Positions 1-9,014 of a DNA stretch of 62,009 bases are shown piece after piece. Both the position numbers and the translations under genes were made by a program. Position 1 is the stretch's first letter, and each line of letters starts with the position of its first letter. The stretch is from Lachnospiraceae bacterium (GTDB lineage: Bacteria; Bacillota; Clostridia; Lachnospirales; Lachnospiraceae), in NCBI GenBank assembly GCA_022793195.1, contig JAAWCJ010000020.1, positions 1 through 62,009 of the forward strand. Reading direction: 5' to 3'. The notes beneath the pieces were generated by a model that ran no database searches, was not told the DNA's origin, and saw only the letters and a list, made by a program, of their open reading frames with translations.

Positions 1-73
1 GGACCTTCGGGGACTCGAACCCAGGACCGACCGGTTATGAGCCGGTTGCTCTAACCAACTGAGCTAAAGGTCC
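1..73 (-). tRNA. tRNA with CAT anticodon (Met or Ile2), cut at window edge
   Basis: Read on the minus strand, the sequence folds into a cloverleaf: a 7-bp acceptor stem (GGACCTT with AAGGTCC), a D arm, an anticodon stem-loop with CAT, and a T arm with GGTTCGAGTCC. The discriminator base and any CCA fall outside the window. CAT can mean elongator Met or lysidine-modified Ile2; the sequence alone does not decide, although the GGACCTT acceptor is like that of Gram-positive tRNAs of both classes. It is the last of three tRNAs transcribed leftward. Confidence 0.93.
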
Positions 74-85
74 ATCTATAAGCAA

Positions 86-158
86 AGCCGATGATCGGAC
101 TCGAACCGATAACCTGCTGATTACAAATCAGCTGCTCTGCCAATTGAGCCACATCGGC
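86..158 (-). tRNA. tRNA-Thr(TGT)
   Basis: Minus-strand cloverleaf with acceptor stem GCCGATG/CATCGGC, anticodon loop TTTGTAA (anticodon TGT, threonine), T arm GGTTCGAGTCC and discriminator T. No CCA is encoded. It lies 12 bp upstream of the CAT tRNA in the same cluster. Confidence 0.96.
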
Positions 159-214
159 AAAATCCTCCGATCAACAATACTTCAGATTTATTCCCTGAAC
201 TCTCATAATCGGAA

Positions 215-286
215 TGACTCCAAGGGGATTTGAACCCCTGTTACCGCCGTGAAAGGGCGGTGTCTTAACCGCTTGACCATGGAGCC
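215..286 (-). tRNA. tRNA-Glu(TTC)
   Basis: Minus-strand cloverleaf with acceptor stem GGCTCCA/TGGAGTC (one G-T pair), anticodon loop CTTTCAC (anticodon TTC, glutamate), T arm GGTTCAAATCC and discriminator A. It is the first tRNA of the cluster, 50 bp downstream of a promoter-like sequence. Confidence 0.96.
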
Positions 287-336
287 TCATATGTTCCAAA
301 CTCCGTGTGTCTCATTGTCATGTACTCAACGTACAA

Positions 337-365
337 ATAATACCATATGTTTACTTTTTTTGCAA
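337..365 (-). promoter_or_regulatory. sigma-A type promoter of the tRNA cluster
   Basis: On the minus strand there is TTGCAA (360-365), a 17-bp spacer and TATTAT (337-342), about 50 bp before tRNA-Glu. Spacing and both hexamers fit a housekeeping promoter; the A/T-rich spacer is typical of stable RNA genes. Confidence 0.7.
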
Positions 366-460
366 GGACTTTTTCCTAATTTCCACTGCAAAATATGGAT
401 ACGGTTCTGATGGCCTGTCCTCCTTCATATGATATACAAATTTTTGAATTGGTGAACATC

Positions 461-1273
461 ATGAAACATCCGTTGCTCCGAAAAAAAAATACGATCCGGG
501 TTCTCCTTTTGGTCCTGGCTTATCTGGCCGGTTATTCTCTGGCCCACGTAACCCATCCTGCCTCCACCACACCTGCCTTATCAGAGGCTTCCGATTGGGG
601 ATTGAGTTTTCAGGAAAAAGGGAAAGCCCCTGTCGGCAACGCCACCTCAGACTACCTGAAAGAATTTAATGCCCACTACGTACAGGACACCGACGACAAA
701 GTCATCTACCTGACCTTTGACGCCGGTTACGAAAACGGCAACACTGCCGCTATTTTAGATTCTTTGAAAAAGCACCATGCCCCTGCCACCTTCTTTCTGG
801 TGGGAAATTACATAGAAACCAGTCCTGATCTTGTAAAACGTATGCTCTCCGAAGGCCATACCGTCGGAAACCATACGTATCATCATCCCAATATGTCCCA
901 GATTTCCACAAAGGAAGCCTTTGAAAAAGAACTTTCCGATCTGGAAACCCTGTTTGAGCAGACCACAGGACAGCCCATGACTAAATTTTATCGTCCTCCC
1001 CAGGGTAAATACAGTGAAAGCAATTTAAAAATGGCTAAAGAGATGGGTTACCACACCTTCTTCTGGAGCCTTGCCTACGTGGACTGGTATGAAAACGACC
1101 AGCCCACCAAAGAGGAGGCTTTTGAAAAACTCCTTGGACGTATTCATCCCGGCGCCATCGTCCTTCTCCACAGTACCTCCAAAACCAATGGGGAAATCCT
1201 GGATGAGCTGCTGACTAAATGGGAAGAAATGGGATATCGTTTTGAATCCCTGGAGAGCCTCACAGCTCCCTGA
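461..1273 (+). CDS. pdaA: PdaA-type polysaccharide (delta-lactam) de-N-acetylase
   Basis: This is a carbohydrate esterase 4 family protein of 270 aa with a single N-terminal membrane or signal segment (about residues 10-25). The NodB motifs are visible: LTFDAGYENG (motif 1; a glycine-rich variant of TFDDG typical of PdaA), the HTYHHPN metal-binding motif, RPPQG, and a late LLHS motif. FFWSLAYVDW and HPGAIVLLH match the PdaA subgroup, which removes acetyl groups from muramic acid so that muramic delta-lactam can form in the spore cortex. I start at ATG 461 because GGTG lies 6 nt upstream and the hydrophobic segment then sits at the N-terminus; an in-frame ATG at 395 has no ribosome site. It is monocistronic, convergent with the HPt gene. 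Confidence 0.88.
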   Translation: MKHPLLRKKNTIRVLLLVLAYLAGYSLAHVTHPASTTPALSEASDWGLSFQEKGKAPVGNATSDYLKEFNAHYVQDTDDKVIYLTFDAGYENGNTAAILDSLKKHHAPATFFLVGNYIETSPDLVKRMLSEGHTVGNHTYHHPNMSQISTKEAFEKELSDLETLFEQTTGQPMTKFYRPPQGKYSESNLKMAKEMGYHTFFWSLAYVDWYENDQPTKEEAFEKLLGRIHPGAIVLLHSTSKTNGEILDELLTKWEEMGYRFESLESLTAP

Positions 1274-1299
1274 GAATCGGAAAAGAGCCTCTAAAAACA

Positions 1300-1383
1300 G
1301 AAAGCAGTCCTGCCGGGGCCTTGCCTGTCCCTGCCTGTGTCCGGTAGGCAGGGACAGGCGAGGCCCCCAGCAGGACTGCTTTC
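1300..1383. terminator. long bidirectional hairpin terminator
   Basis: A 37-38 bp nearly perfect inverted repeat (arms 1300-1336 and 1346-1383) with a 9-nt loop lies between the convergent pdaA and HPt genes. It is preceded by CTAAAAA and followed by TTTT, so it can end transcripts from both sides. It is unusually long for an intrinsic terminator. Confidence 0.8.
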
Positions 1384-1403
1384 GGATTTTAGCGGCTTTC
1401 CGC

Positions 1404-1763
1404 TTATCCTAAGGAAGCCTGAAGCTCTCTGATGGCTGAAACCGTCTGCTCATAATCTGCCGCCACCTGTTCTGCCAATCCGGCAGCTTCAGGGGTCCAT
1501 CCGCCCCGCAAAGCTTCTGTCAGCTTTTCACTGGAAGCAAGAAGCTTATTGAGGCTCAAGTTCTGGCACACACCCTTGATGGTATGGGAAGCACGAAAAG
1601 CTTCCTTGTAATCCTCTGTTTCCAGAGATTTGCGAAGCAACTCATAACTCCCGTCATCCAGAAATTTCAAAATAAATTTCTGAACCAGACGTTCACTGCG
1701 CAAGCGGCCCAATACCTCTTCATAATTTCCTTCCATCGCCTCATAACACTCTTTTAATGTCAT
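1404..1763 (-). CDS. HPt (histidine phosphotransfer) domain protein
   Basis: A 119-aa soluble, helical protein consisting of one HPt domain. The phospho-accepting histidine is probably His60 in the motif SHTIKGVCQNL, which matches the HPt consensus H-x-[IL]-K-G-x-x-x-x-[LI]. HPt proteins relay phosphate between a hybrid kinase and a response regulator. The gene lies 30 bp downstream of the HD-GYP response regulator on the same strand, so the two are probably co-transcribed and act in one phosphorelay; no histidine kinase is in the window. AGGAGG lies 6 bp before the ATG. Confidence 0.88.
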   Translation of the reverse strand: MTLKECYEAMEGNYEEVLGRLRSERLVQKFILKFLDDGSYELLRKSLETEDYKEAFRASHTIKGVCQNLSLNKLLASSEKLTEALRGGWTPEAAGLAEQVAADYEQTVSAIRELQASLG

Positions 1764-1793
1764 TGTTTTTCCTCCTTATATTTCCTGAAAGCC

Positions 1794-3317
1794 TCAGGCT
1801 CCCTTCTGCTCAATCACCTTACCAAGGACTCCCACACATTTCGTCGGTTCTTCCGGCGACCAGATTGCCCTGGCCACAATCCGAAACCTTCCCGGATTAT
1901 TTTTCACCATGATCTGGCAATCATACATGACCACAGGATTTTCCGGGGTGGCCTTTTTAAGAATTTCTCCAATCCCCCTCCAATCCCTGATGTCCAAAAG
2001 CCTCCGTACCTTCCGCTTATGGAGCGGGTCCATCACAGTCTCTGCCAGCCCGAATTTTTCCGCTCCCCATGGAGACAGCGTAACCATAGGAGGAGACACC
2101 GTATATTCAAACTGAGTTTCCTCAGTCATGGCAGCGAAGAAGCTATACTTCATCCGCTCATGTTCCAGAAGCTGCAATGTCCGGTCGGATGCAGTCATAC
2201 CCTTGCGGTCAAGCATTTCCTCAGTGATATTCCTCATCTCTCTCTTGTTTATGCCGGAAAATTCACTGTTGCTTTTTTCTTCCGGGATACTGTCGGCAAT
2301 ATCAGTCAAACATTCCAGCACAAGGGGATTAAAAGCTCCGCATTGTCCCTCCAAAATCATACAAATCGCTTTTTCATGGGGAATGGCCTTTTTATAAACC
2401 CGCTCGCTGGTCAATGCGTCATATACATCTGCCACTGCCACAATCTGGGCGGATATGGGGATCTCATCCCCTTTCAGCCCATCTGGATATCCTCTTCCAT
2501 CATACCGTTCATGATGCCAGCGGCAAATCTCATAAGCCGAGCGCACCAGGGTTCCATCCTGACTCATGGGCAAGTCTTTCAACATCTGCCCTCCAATCTG
2601 GGCATGGGTCTTCATCACCGCATACTCTTCATCTGTCAGCTTGCCCCGCTTATTTAACACTTTTTCATCAATGGCAATTTTTCCGATATCATGCAGGGCA
2701 GATGCCGTGCCAATCAACGAAATATCTGTCCTGCTCAATTTGTACTTTTTTGTCTTTTGAGTCAGGCGCTTTAAAAGAAGCTCCGTCAATATATGGACAT
2801 TACGGACATGCTGTCCGCTCTCCCCGTTTCGAAACTCCACAATATGGCTTAAAATCTCAATCATCTGGTTGCTTCTCTGCTCTTTCTCATACATCTGTTC
2901 CGCAACCATATCCACCAGCTTTTTCTGCTTGGCATAAAGCAGAACCGTATTGACCACCCGGCGGTGGACAATCAGAGCATCGAAAGGACGGCTGATAAAA
3001 TCCGTGACCCCCAGGGAATAAGCTCTCTCCACATGGGAAGAGCCACTTTCCGCAGAAATCATAATGACCGGAATTTCCTCGATCCAATGCTGCTTATTCA
3101 TAACCCGAAGTACTCCAAAACCGTCCATCTTTGGCATAACAATGTCCAACAGAACCAGCGAAATCTGAGGTCCATATTTCTGTATGGCGCCCACGGCTTC
3201 CATTCCATTTTCCGCCTCTATAATTTCATATTCTTCCCCAAGCATATCCGCCAGAATCGAACGGTTCATCTCGGAATCATCTGCAACCAGAATCGTCTCT
3301 CTGCGTCCCTGACCCAT
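1794..3317 (-). CDS. response regulator with HD-GYP phosphodiesterase domain
   Basis: A 507-aa protein. Residues 8-125 are a receiver domain with acidic pair D13/D14 and the likely phospho-acceptor D58 in LLDIVMPKMDG. Residues 155-345 are an HD-GYP domain: HDIGK (H209, D210), HHERYDGRGYP (GYP 276-278) and DVYDALTS. Such domains hydrolyse cyclic di-GMP. The last 130 residues resemble a PAS fold (FFAAMTEETQFEY onward), so a ligand or partner may be sensed there. I start at ATG 3317 because AAGGAAGG lies 8 nt upstream; a TTG at 3344 would extend it by 9 residues without a ribosome site. It follows the large repeat-protein gene by about 30 bp and precedes the HPt gene. Confidence 0.9.
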   Translation of the reverse strand: MGQGRRETILVADDSEMNRSILADMLGEEYEIIEAENGMEAVGAIQKYGPQISLVLLDIVMPKMDGFGVLRVMNKQHWIEEIPVIMISAESGSSHVERAYSLGVTDFISRPFDALIVHRRVVNTVLLYAKQKKLVDMVAEQMYEKEQRSNQMIEILSHIVEFRNGESGQHVRNVHILTELLLKRLTQKTKKYKLSRTDISLIGTASALHDIGKIAIDEKVLNKRGKLTDEEYAVMKTHAQIGGQMLKDLPMSQDGTLVRSAYEICRWHHERYDGRGYPDGLKGDEIPISAQIVAVADVYDALTSERVYKKAIPHEKAICMILEGQCGAFNPLVLECLTDIADSIPEEKSNSEFSGINKREMRNITEEMLDRKGMTASDRTLQLLEHERMKYSFFAAMTEETQFEYTVSPPMVTLSPWGAEKFGLAETVMDPLHKRKVRRLLDIRDWRGIGEILKKATPENPVVMYDCQIMVKNNPGRFRIVARAIWSPEEPTKCVGVLGKVIEQKGA

Positions 3318-3347
3318 AAATCTTTCCTTCCTTAAAATATTCAAATA

Positions 3348-6300
3348 TTACAATTTCGTCATCTGAACGCCGTCAAACCAAGCCGGATTATACTGTCCCC
3401 TGTAAAGCAAGTACACAGTAAAGCCCGTATATGTTAAATTTGTTTTTTCATCTCCGTCGTCCACCGTGAATGTTCCTCCGGCATACTGCCAATCAGTCCT
3501 ATGCCTGTCGAACTCCACATATTTCCAGCCCTGACTGCCGTCACTGTAATGGATTTCCACACCCAGCCGGAATTCGCCTTCTGACACAGCATTTGCCTTT
3601 GCCCAACCAGACAAATAATAGCTGTCGCCCTCTGCGCCACTGATGTTTACCGTCTGGCTGGGGGTGCCCTCTTCGGAACTTCCACTCAAACGGACTGCCC
3701 TTTCACCAAATTTACTGTCTCCGGTGGAAAGTCCATCTTCTTCCAACCCTTCCGCTGTCCATCCGAAAAGTTTGGAGCCTTCACCCAGTTGCTCAAAGCT
3801 GCCGTTTTCAATCAAATTATAATCTCCGGCGCTGTTTCCTTCCTCCAACTGGAAATCATCCAGATACAGCTGTCCTCCTGCATCCTTCAAACCTCCCCAT
3901 ACGCAGACATCAGCGCCTCCTTCAGGCACGGAAAAAGTAAAGGAGACTCTCCGCCATCCATCCTGCCCTGAAGTACCCGTCAGCACGTCAGGCCCCAGCT
4001 CAGTGGTTTTTGCCCTGCTGCCGGACAGATAAGTGATTCCAAGGAAAGCCCCTCCCTCTGTTTCAGAAAGGGGACTCACAGACGAAGTCTGCATATACAC
4101 CGACGCCGTATACGTGCCGGCAGGGAGCGCCTCTATATCCTGTCCCACCGCCACTGTTCCTCTCTCCGGGTTTTCTCTGGAAACAAAAGCACACCGTTCA
4201 TCCGTGCGGCCTGTATCTGAGGAAATCCCGATGGAATACGTACCGCCGGCTTCTTCATTATACTCATGCCATTCATGTCCGTTTCCAAACTTTTCAGACA
4301 CAAAACCGGAATCCACCAAATAATTAGAAACGCTTCCATAGCTTTCTGGTTTTCCCGCCGTTTCATTCCCGGAGCCTTTCTCCAAAGAAACATAATCCTT
4401 TACCCGGCCCTGGTCATCCACAACGGTCCGTACTTGCCCAAATTTGTCATAAACATAAGTGGAACCCGAATTTTCTTCCTTTTTTCGGTCGTAAACATTG
4501 GTCACACTACCGTCACAGTAATCAAATTCAACCACTGTCTTTGCCGCTTTTTCCGTTCCCCATTCGCGGAACATTTGTACCCGTTCCGTCCCTGCAGACT
4601 TCCCATACAGATAATCTGCAGCCGTGTTGTCTGCGGCCTTCGCCTGAATCAGTTTTCTCTCATTATAAGAATATACACTTTCCGTCCCATCCGGTTCTGT
4701 GATGGCAGTCAAATTCCCTGATAAGTCATATTGATATCTGACTGTGTTTCCCGTCGTCTCATCTTTGACAGAGGAAAGCCTGCCCCCCTCTTCACCGTAT
4801 GTAAAACTTATAATCGTTCCCCCACTGTCTGATATACGCTCCAGGCGGTTTCCCTCTCCATATTCGTAAGAAACTTCTGTTCCGTCATTCCACTTTTTCC
4901 TGATAAGAAGCCCGCCAGCATTAAAGATGCGTTGACTGCCATCTGAACCTGTCATAATCCAACGTTCGCCGCGGCCGGAATCATCCCAAGATGCAATCGT
5001 AAAATCCAGGCCGGAGGCAGTCACTTTTGTCCCGTCCTCTTTAGAGGAATAGTACTGTTTTCCATCTCCATCCGTATAAATATAGGGAAGCCCCGAAAGC
5101 CCTGTGGCCTCCAGCCGTTCCATCACATTAAGCCTCCAGCCGTTTCCAAACAGAGTATCCTCCCCGGCGCTGTTTAAATTATAAATATGGCTGACGCCTT
5201 CCGGAAGGCGCTTTCCTTTGGCAGCCACATCTTCATGGGAAAAGCTGAGATTTCCGGTAAAGCCGTCCACATACCCTGTCCCGGCCTGGGAAACTTTCTG
5301 CTGATGGCCGTTTTGCCCATCTCCAACCCCCGCCTGATTCCGGTAATAAAACAACCCTGTCGGATAGAAACCGGAAGGATATACGACTCTTCTGGATGAA
5401 CGGTTTGAAATTGTATAACAGGCCCCTGCCTTCAGTTCTTCCTTTCCAGAACGAAGCAAAACCCCATAATTTTCCCCCCCATACCAGGAATCCAACTGGG
5501 ATGTAATGTCAAACTGCTTCAGTGCAAGCAGCCCTTCCCGCTCAGAACTGGCAGTTGTTTTTCCCATTGTCTTTGCCCACTGGCTGTCAAGGATAATCCC
5601 ATCGCTATCCGGCTGGGCAGACCAGGTCACGTCTTCCTTCCAATCAGCCGAAAGCGCCTGGGCTGTCACAGGAAATTCTTCCGCTCTTTTTGTACTGTAC
5701 TGGTTCTGATAGATATTCAAAACGCCTTTATAAATACGGTCTCCCCATTGAAGGCTGGGAAGATGGGTAAGCTTCACAAGAGTCCGGCTGACTCCATAGA
5801 CAGAAAAATATCCCACAGACAGAGGCGTTCCTTTTTCTGTGGCTTCCTCCGGCTGGTTTTCCCGTACAAAAGCTTCCTGGACTGCTTTCCTCTCTCCGGC
5901 CTTTTCCACTGTCCGCTCAATGGCAACCGGGTAAGTACGTTGTCTGGAGGCAAGCCAGTTTTCATCCGGTTTCACCGTCAGGATTGTCACGCCTTCACTT
6001 TCTTTCTCAAGACTAAGCGACACTTCTTTGGTACTGTCCCCGGCCCAGTCATACATATAGGGAGCTGTAAAGGTGTATATTACCATTTGCCCTTTCTTTA
6101 AGGAAACGCTGCCATCTGCTTCCAGGCTCATTTCCAATCCCGGATGGCTGACTCGAAATTGGAGGGCGCATCCTGCCGCATCTCTGGATTTTAAAATAAT
6201 GCTTTCCTTTAATTCCACAGAATCCAGAATATAACGAAGAGTCACATTCTGTAAAATATTTTCATAAGAGCCTCCGTCAGTCAGCCCTGACAATTTCATT

Positions 6301-8567
6301 ATCTCCGCATTGCTGACAGAAACTGTTTTTCCATTTTCCGCTTTTATGCTCTCCCGGTATTTCCCCTTTTCAGAACCGGAATCATCCTCCGACCGGTTTT
6401 CTTCTGCCGGATTTGACTCCCCTTCCTCCCCGGATTCTTCCTCCTGTTTGGATTCTTCTTCCTCCTGTTTGGATTCTTCCTCCGGTCCGGCCTCTTCCTC
6501 TGAATCATTTTCTCCGGCCGGTTCACTTTCCTCCGTCTGTTCCGCTTCTTCCGATGATTCCTCTTCTTCTGTCGGCTCTGATTCTTCTGCGGACTCTGTT
6601 TCTTCATCTGAAACAGAGTCATCCCCTCCGAAAGCCGGAACAAATTCACTGGCCTTTTGCCCCCTGTTTTCTGCCTCTGTCTCATTTGCTTCTGTCTCAG
6701 GAGAGCTTTCCTCTGAATCTACAGAACTTCCATCCTCCTCTGTCTCACTTTCTTCTGTTTCATCCTCCTCTGAGACATCTCTACTTTCGCTTTCTTCTTC
6801 GGAGTCCCCTTCTGAGCTTTCTTCTGTTTCCTCCTCTGTGCTTTCCGCTATAGTTTCCTCCGTCTCCGGCTTCAAAAGCTCCCAGGAAATATCCGCCCCT
6901 GCCGACTGCATTGACACCAGCTGCGCCGCTGTAGAATACCTGGAAAATTTCACCCTCACGTCAGAGGCTTTGTTTATGTAGCCTTCTTCTTCCCCCTCTG
7001 CTCCGTCTGAAATCAGTCTGTTATCAATTTCTTCCCACCGGCCATCCTTTTCGTAATGCACCGGCATTTCATAAACAGCGGCCACATAACTTCCGTCTTC
7101 CATAAGGAAATGCTTGGTAAACCGGTCTCTTTTTTCGATATCTTCCCCAACTACGACGCCTTCATCCTGGTGAACAGTGGTTTCTCCCCCCGTACTGCTC
7201 ACAAGTAATGCGGGAAACAGCATATCCTCCACAAAAAAATCAAATCCATATAGGCCTGTCACCAGTTCTGTCTGTACACTTTTTAAAAGTACCTGGAGGC
7301 TTTTCCCGGAACTGGCCTCATAAGCCTCTGTAATATCAAGCATACAAAGTTCTGTTTTATCGTCTGCCTCATAAATTACCGTATCCATGGGTTCTGACGA
7401 AAATCCCCGTGATGAGGATTTTCTATATATTCCCAGTTCCAGCTCCCCTTGCTGCTCCTCCGAAAAATCTGCCCTTCCCATCAGAAGGCTCACCTGTTTC
7501 AGTTTTTTCTCCTCTGAAGGGGCCGGAAGGGCCGGAAGAGACAGTACTGTCTGCAATGTCTCCCTGGTGTTTCCCACCACCACCGGAACTCCGCCAAAAT
7601 ATCCTTCCGTACTTTTTACCTCATAAGAAACCTCTTCTTTTATCCCTGTCTGGGAAATCTGAATATTGACGGTAATGGGACTGATTCTTGACATTTCATC
7701 CATCCAGGAGCCATCAGGAACCACAGAAAGGCGGACGCTCCCGTCCCCCTGCTTTTCTGCCTGATAAGATGCCTTCCCCATGGCCCGCTTTCCATCATAG
7801 ACAAGGGGAGCTTCCAAAACAGCCACTTCTTCCTCTCCGGAAAAAAGGCGAATGGAGCCATCACTTTCCTGGCGAAAGGTCAGCCCGTCAAGGGCCATAT
7901 AAAAAGAAACGCCCCCCTTTGCACGGTTTAAGGTTTTAAAGGCAGCAGACAATTCCACCTTTCCAGGCCACTGTGCGATGCTTAAATCCATTCCGCTGAC
8001 GATTTCTTCATAAACACCTGAATTTCGGACAGAACCTGCCGCCACCTGATTCTCAGAAGCTGCCCTATTCTGTCTTTCGCCTTCTTCCAAAAGCCCTGTC
8101 TGCACTTTAAATTCCCGAAGCTTTTTGCTGGAGCTGCCTGACGCCGGAAGAGAAAAGGACAGTTTTCCACCCTCTTCCCCAAAGCCCAGCTTTATAAATT
8201 CCCCATTACTGAAAAAACGCCGGATGGAAGACTCCATGCTGCCGTCTTTTACTTGATACTCTTTCCCGTCGTCTTCTCCGGTGACAGGTTCCAGACGGTA
8301 ATCATAAGGAATCCAACCGCCATCTTCACCCTGATAAAAAATCGGGCATGGGTAAAGGGCCATCACCTCCGTGCCATCCTCTGATAAGAAGGTCCTGCTG
8401 GAACTCCCCCGCATTTCCTCCTGTTCTTTCCATGAAGCCATCTGAGACCTGCCGCTCCCCGGATTTTCCTCCTCAGGCGCTGCAAAAACCGACAACGGCA
8501 CTGCAGACAGGCAAATAAAAAACGCCATGATTCCCGCCGTTATCTTCATCCACTTCTTTTTATTCAT
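3348..8567 (-). CDS. giant secreted DNRLRE/YD-repeat (RHS-like) protein
   Basis: A 1739-aa exported protein with an N-terminal signal peptide (KKKWMK, then a hydrophobic stretch, cleavage near VFAAP). There are two DNRLRE-like regions (about residues 300-460 and 905-1080); between them, around 570-745, lies a long run of Glu, Ser and Asp. Then come YD/RHS-type repeats (about 1180-1390, such as FTYGEEGGRLSSVKD and YQYDLSGNLTAITEPDG), then two carbohydrate-binding-like beta domains, the last starting near NLIENGSFE. RHS proteins usually continue with more YD repeats, a DPxGxxG core end and a variable toxin; none is present and the frame ends at VQMTKL, so it may be shortened. Start: ATG 8567 has AGAGGG 6 nt upstream, while ATG 8573 directly abuts it. 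Likely role: cell-surface adhesion or carbohydrate binding. Confidence 0.85.
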   Translation of the reverse strand: MNKKKWMKITAGIMAFFICLSAVPLSVFAAPEEENPGSGRSQMASWKEQEEMRGSSSRTFLSEDGTEVMALYPCPIFYQGEDGGWIPYDYRLEPVTGEDDGKEYQVKDGSMESSIRRFFSNGEFIKLGFGEEGGKLSFSLPASGSSSKKLREFKVQTGLLEEGERQNRAASENQVAAGSVRNSGVYEEIVSGMDLSIAQWPGKVELSAAFKTLNRAKGGVSFYMALDGLTFRQESDGSIRLFSGEEEVAVLEAPLVYDGKRAMGKASYQAEKQGDGSVRLSVVPDGSWMDEMSRISPITVNIQISQTGIKEEVSYEVKSTEGYFGGVPVVVGNTRETLQTVLSLPALPAPSEEKKLKQVSLLMGRADFSEEQQGELELGIYRKSSSRGFSSEPMDTVIYEADDKTELCMLDITEAYEASSGKSLQVLLKSVQTELVTGLYGFDFFVEDMLFPALLVSSTGGETTVHQDEGVVVGEDIEKRDRFTKHFLMEDGSYVAAVYEMPVHYEKDGRWEEIDNRLISDGAEGEEEGYINKASDVRVKFSRYSTAAQLVSMQSAGADISWELLKPETEETIAESTEEETEESSEGDSEEESESRDVSEEDETEESETEEDGSSVDSEESSPETEANETEAENRGQKASEFVPAFGGDDSVSDEETESAEESEPTEEEESSEEAEQTEESEPAGENDSEEEAGPEEESKQEEEESKQEEESGEEGESNPAEENRSEDDSGSEKGKYRESIKAENGKTVSVSNAEIMKLSGLTDGGSYENILQNVTLRYILDSVELKESIILKSRDAAGCALQFRVSHPGLEMSLEADGSVSLKKGQMVIYTFTAPYMYDWAGDSTKEVSLSLEKESEGVTILTVKPDENWLASRQRTYPVAIERTVEKAGERKAVQEAFVRENQPEEATEKGTPLSVGYFSVYGVSRTLVKLTHLPSLQWGDRIYKGVLNIYQNQYSTKRAEEFPVTAQALSADWKEDVTWSAQPDSDGIILDSQWAKTMGKTTASSEREGLLALKQFDITSQLDSWYGGENYGVLLRSGKEELKAGACYTISNRSSRRVVYPSGFYPTGLFYYRNQAGVGDGQNGHQQKVSQAGTGYVDGFTGNLSFSHEDVAAKGKRLPEGVSHIYNLNSAGEDTLFGNGWRLNVMERLEATGLSGLPYIYTDGDGKQYYSSKEDGTKVTASGLDFTIASWDDSGRGERWIMTGSDGSQRIFNAGGLLIRKKWNDGTEVSYEYGEGNRLERISDSGGTIISFTYGEEGGRLSSVKDETTGNTVRYQYDLSGNLTAITEPDGTESVYSYNERKLIQAKAADNTAADYLYGKSAGTERVQMFREWGTEKAAKTVVEFDYCDGSVTNVYDRKKEENSGSTYVYDKFGQVRTVVDDQGRVKDYVSLEKGSGNETAGKPESYGSVSNYLVDSGFVSEKFGNGHEWHEYNEEAGGTYSIGISSDTGRTDERCAFVSRENPERGTVAVGQDIEALPAGTYTASVYMQTSSVSPLSETEGGAFLGITYLSGSRAKTTELGPDVLTGTSGQDGWRRVSFTFSVPEGGADVCVWGGLKDAGGQLYLDDFQLEEGNSAGDYNLIENGSFEQLGEGSKLFGWTAEGLEEDGLSTGDSKFGERAVRLSGSSEEGTPSQTVNISGAEGDSYYLSGWAKANAVSEGEFRLGVEIHYSDGSQGWKYVEFDRHRTDWQYAGGTFTVDDGDEKTNLTYTGFTVYLLYRGQYNPAWFDGVQMTKL

Positions 8568-8678
8568 AAACATCCCTCTTCATCTGTTTCAGTTCCACTG
8601 GTTGACCTTTCTTCCACAGCGCCCCGTCATTTTATCCGACTCAAAGCGGCAGCGGAAAAAACGAAAGAATCCAGACGC

Positions 8679-8707
8679 ATTATACCATGAAAACACAGAA
8701 AATGGAA
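8679..8707 (-). promoter_or_regulatory. promoter of the RHS-like gene
   Basis: On the minus strand, TATAAT (8679-8684) is preceded by TGG, an extended -10 element, and by a weak -35 TTCCAT 17 bp upstream. It lies about 110 bp before the start codon. Confidence 0.6.
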
Positions 8708-8740
8708 TAGAAAAACCTAACCTTAAATTTACCAAAAAAA

Positions 8741-8784
8741 AGCAGCTGCGTAAAGGGCCAAAAACCTGAAATTACGCAGCAGCT
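8741..8784 (-). terminator. rho-independent terminator of copA
   Basis: A 13-bp stem with one mismatch (8741-8753 with 8772-8784) and a run of eight U on the minus strand after it. It lies 20 bp downstream of the copA stop codon. Confidence 0.85.
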
Positions 8785-8804
8785 TTTTTGTTTTTTAGTC
8801 AGTA

Positions 8805-9014
8805 CTACTGAATCGAGATCACTTTATAATCCTCATCCTCCACTGTTTTTTTCAAAAGGGCGTCATCCACATCCTCTTTCAGAGTGACCACAGCTGTGCC
8901 GTCTTCGTGGCTTACGGCTGCTTCCTCCACTGAAGGAAGGGCCTCCAGACATTTTTTAACCCGCGCCTCACAGTGCCCGCACATCATTCCTTCAATTTTC
9001 ATTGTTTTTACCAT
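8805..9014 (-). CDS. possible internal CopZ-like product within copA
   Basis: In frame with copA, an ATG at 9014 is preceded by AAGGAG with a 9-nt gap and would give a separate 69-aa HMA protein with MxCxxC (GMMCGHC), the size and fold of the copper chaperone CopZ. What is seen is the ribosome site and start codon inside the longer gene. That it is used is an inference; known precedent is the E. coli copA gene, which yields a free chaperone by a different mechanism (frameshifting). Confidence 0.4.
   Translation of the reverse strand: MVKTMKIEGMMCGHCEARVKKCLEALPSVEEAAVSHEDGTAVVTLKEDVDDALLKKTVEDEDYKVISIQ

Noticed and set aside
1300..1383. Riboswitch or attenuator after pdaA
   Set aside because: The structure is a single long hairpin between convergent genes; a shared terminator explains it.
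6310..6981. Long Ser-rich frame opposite the acidic region of the RHS-like gene
   Set aside because: Antisense of GAA/GAG/TCC-rich codons always gives Ser/Pro-rich frames; no start site of its own.
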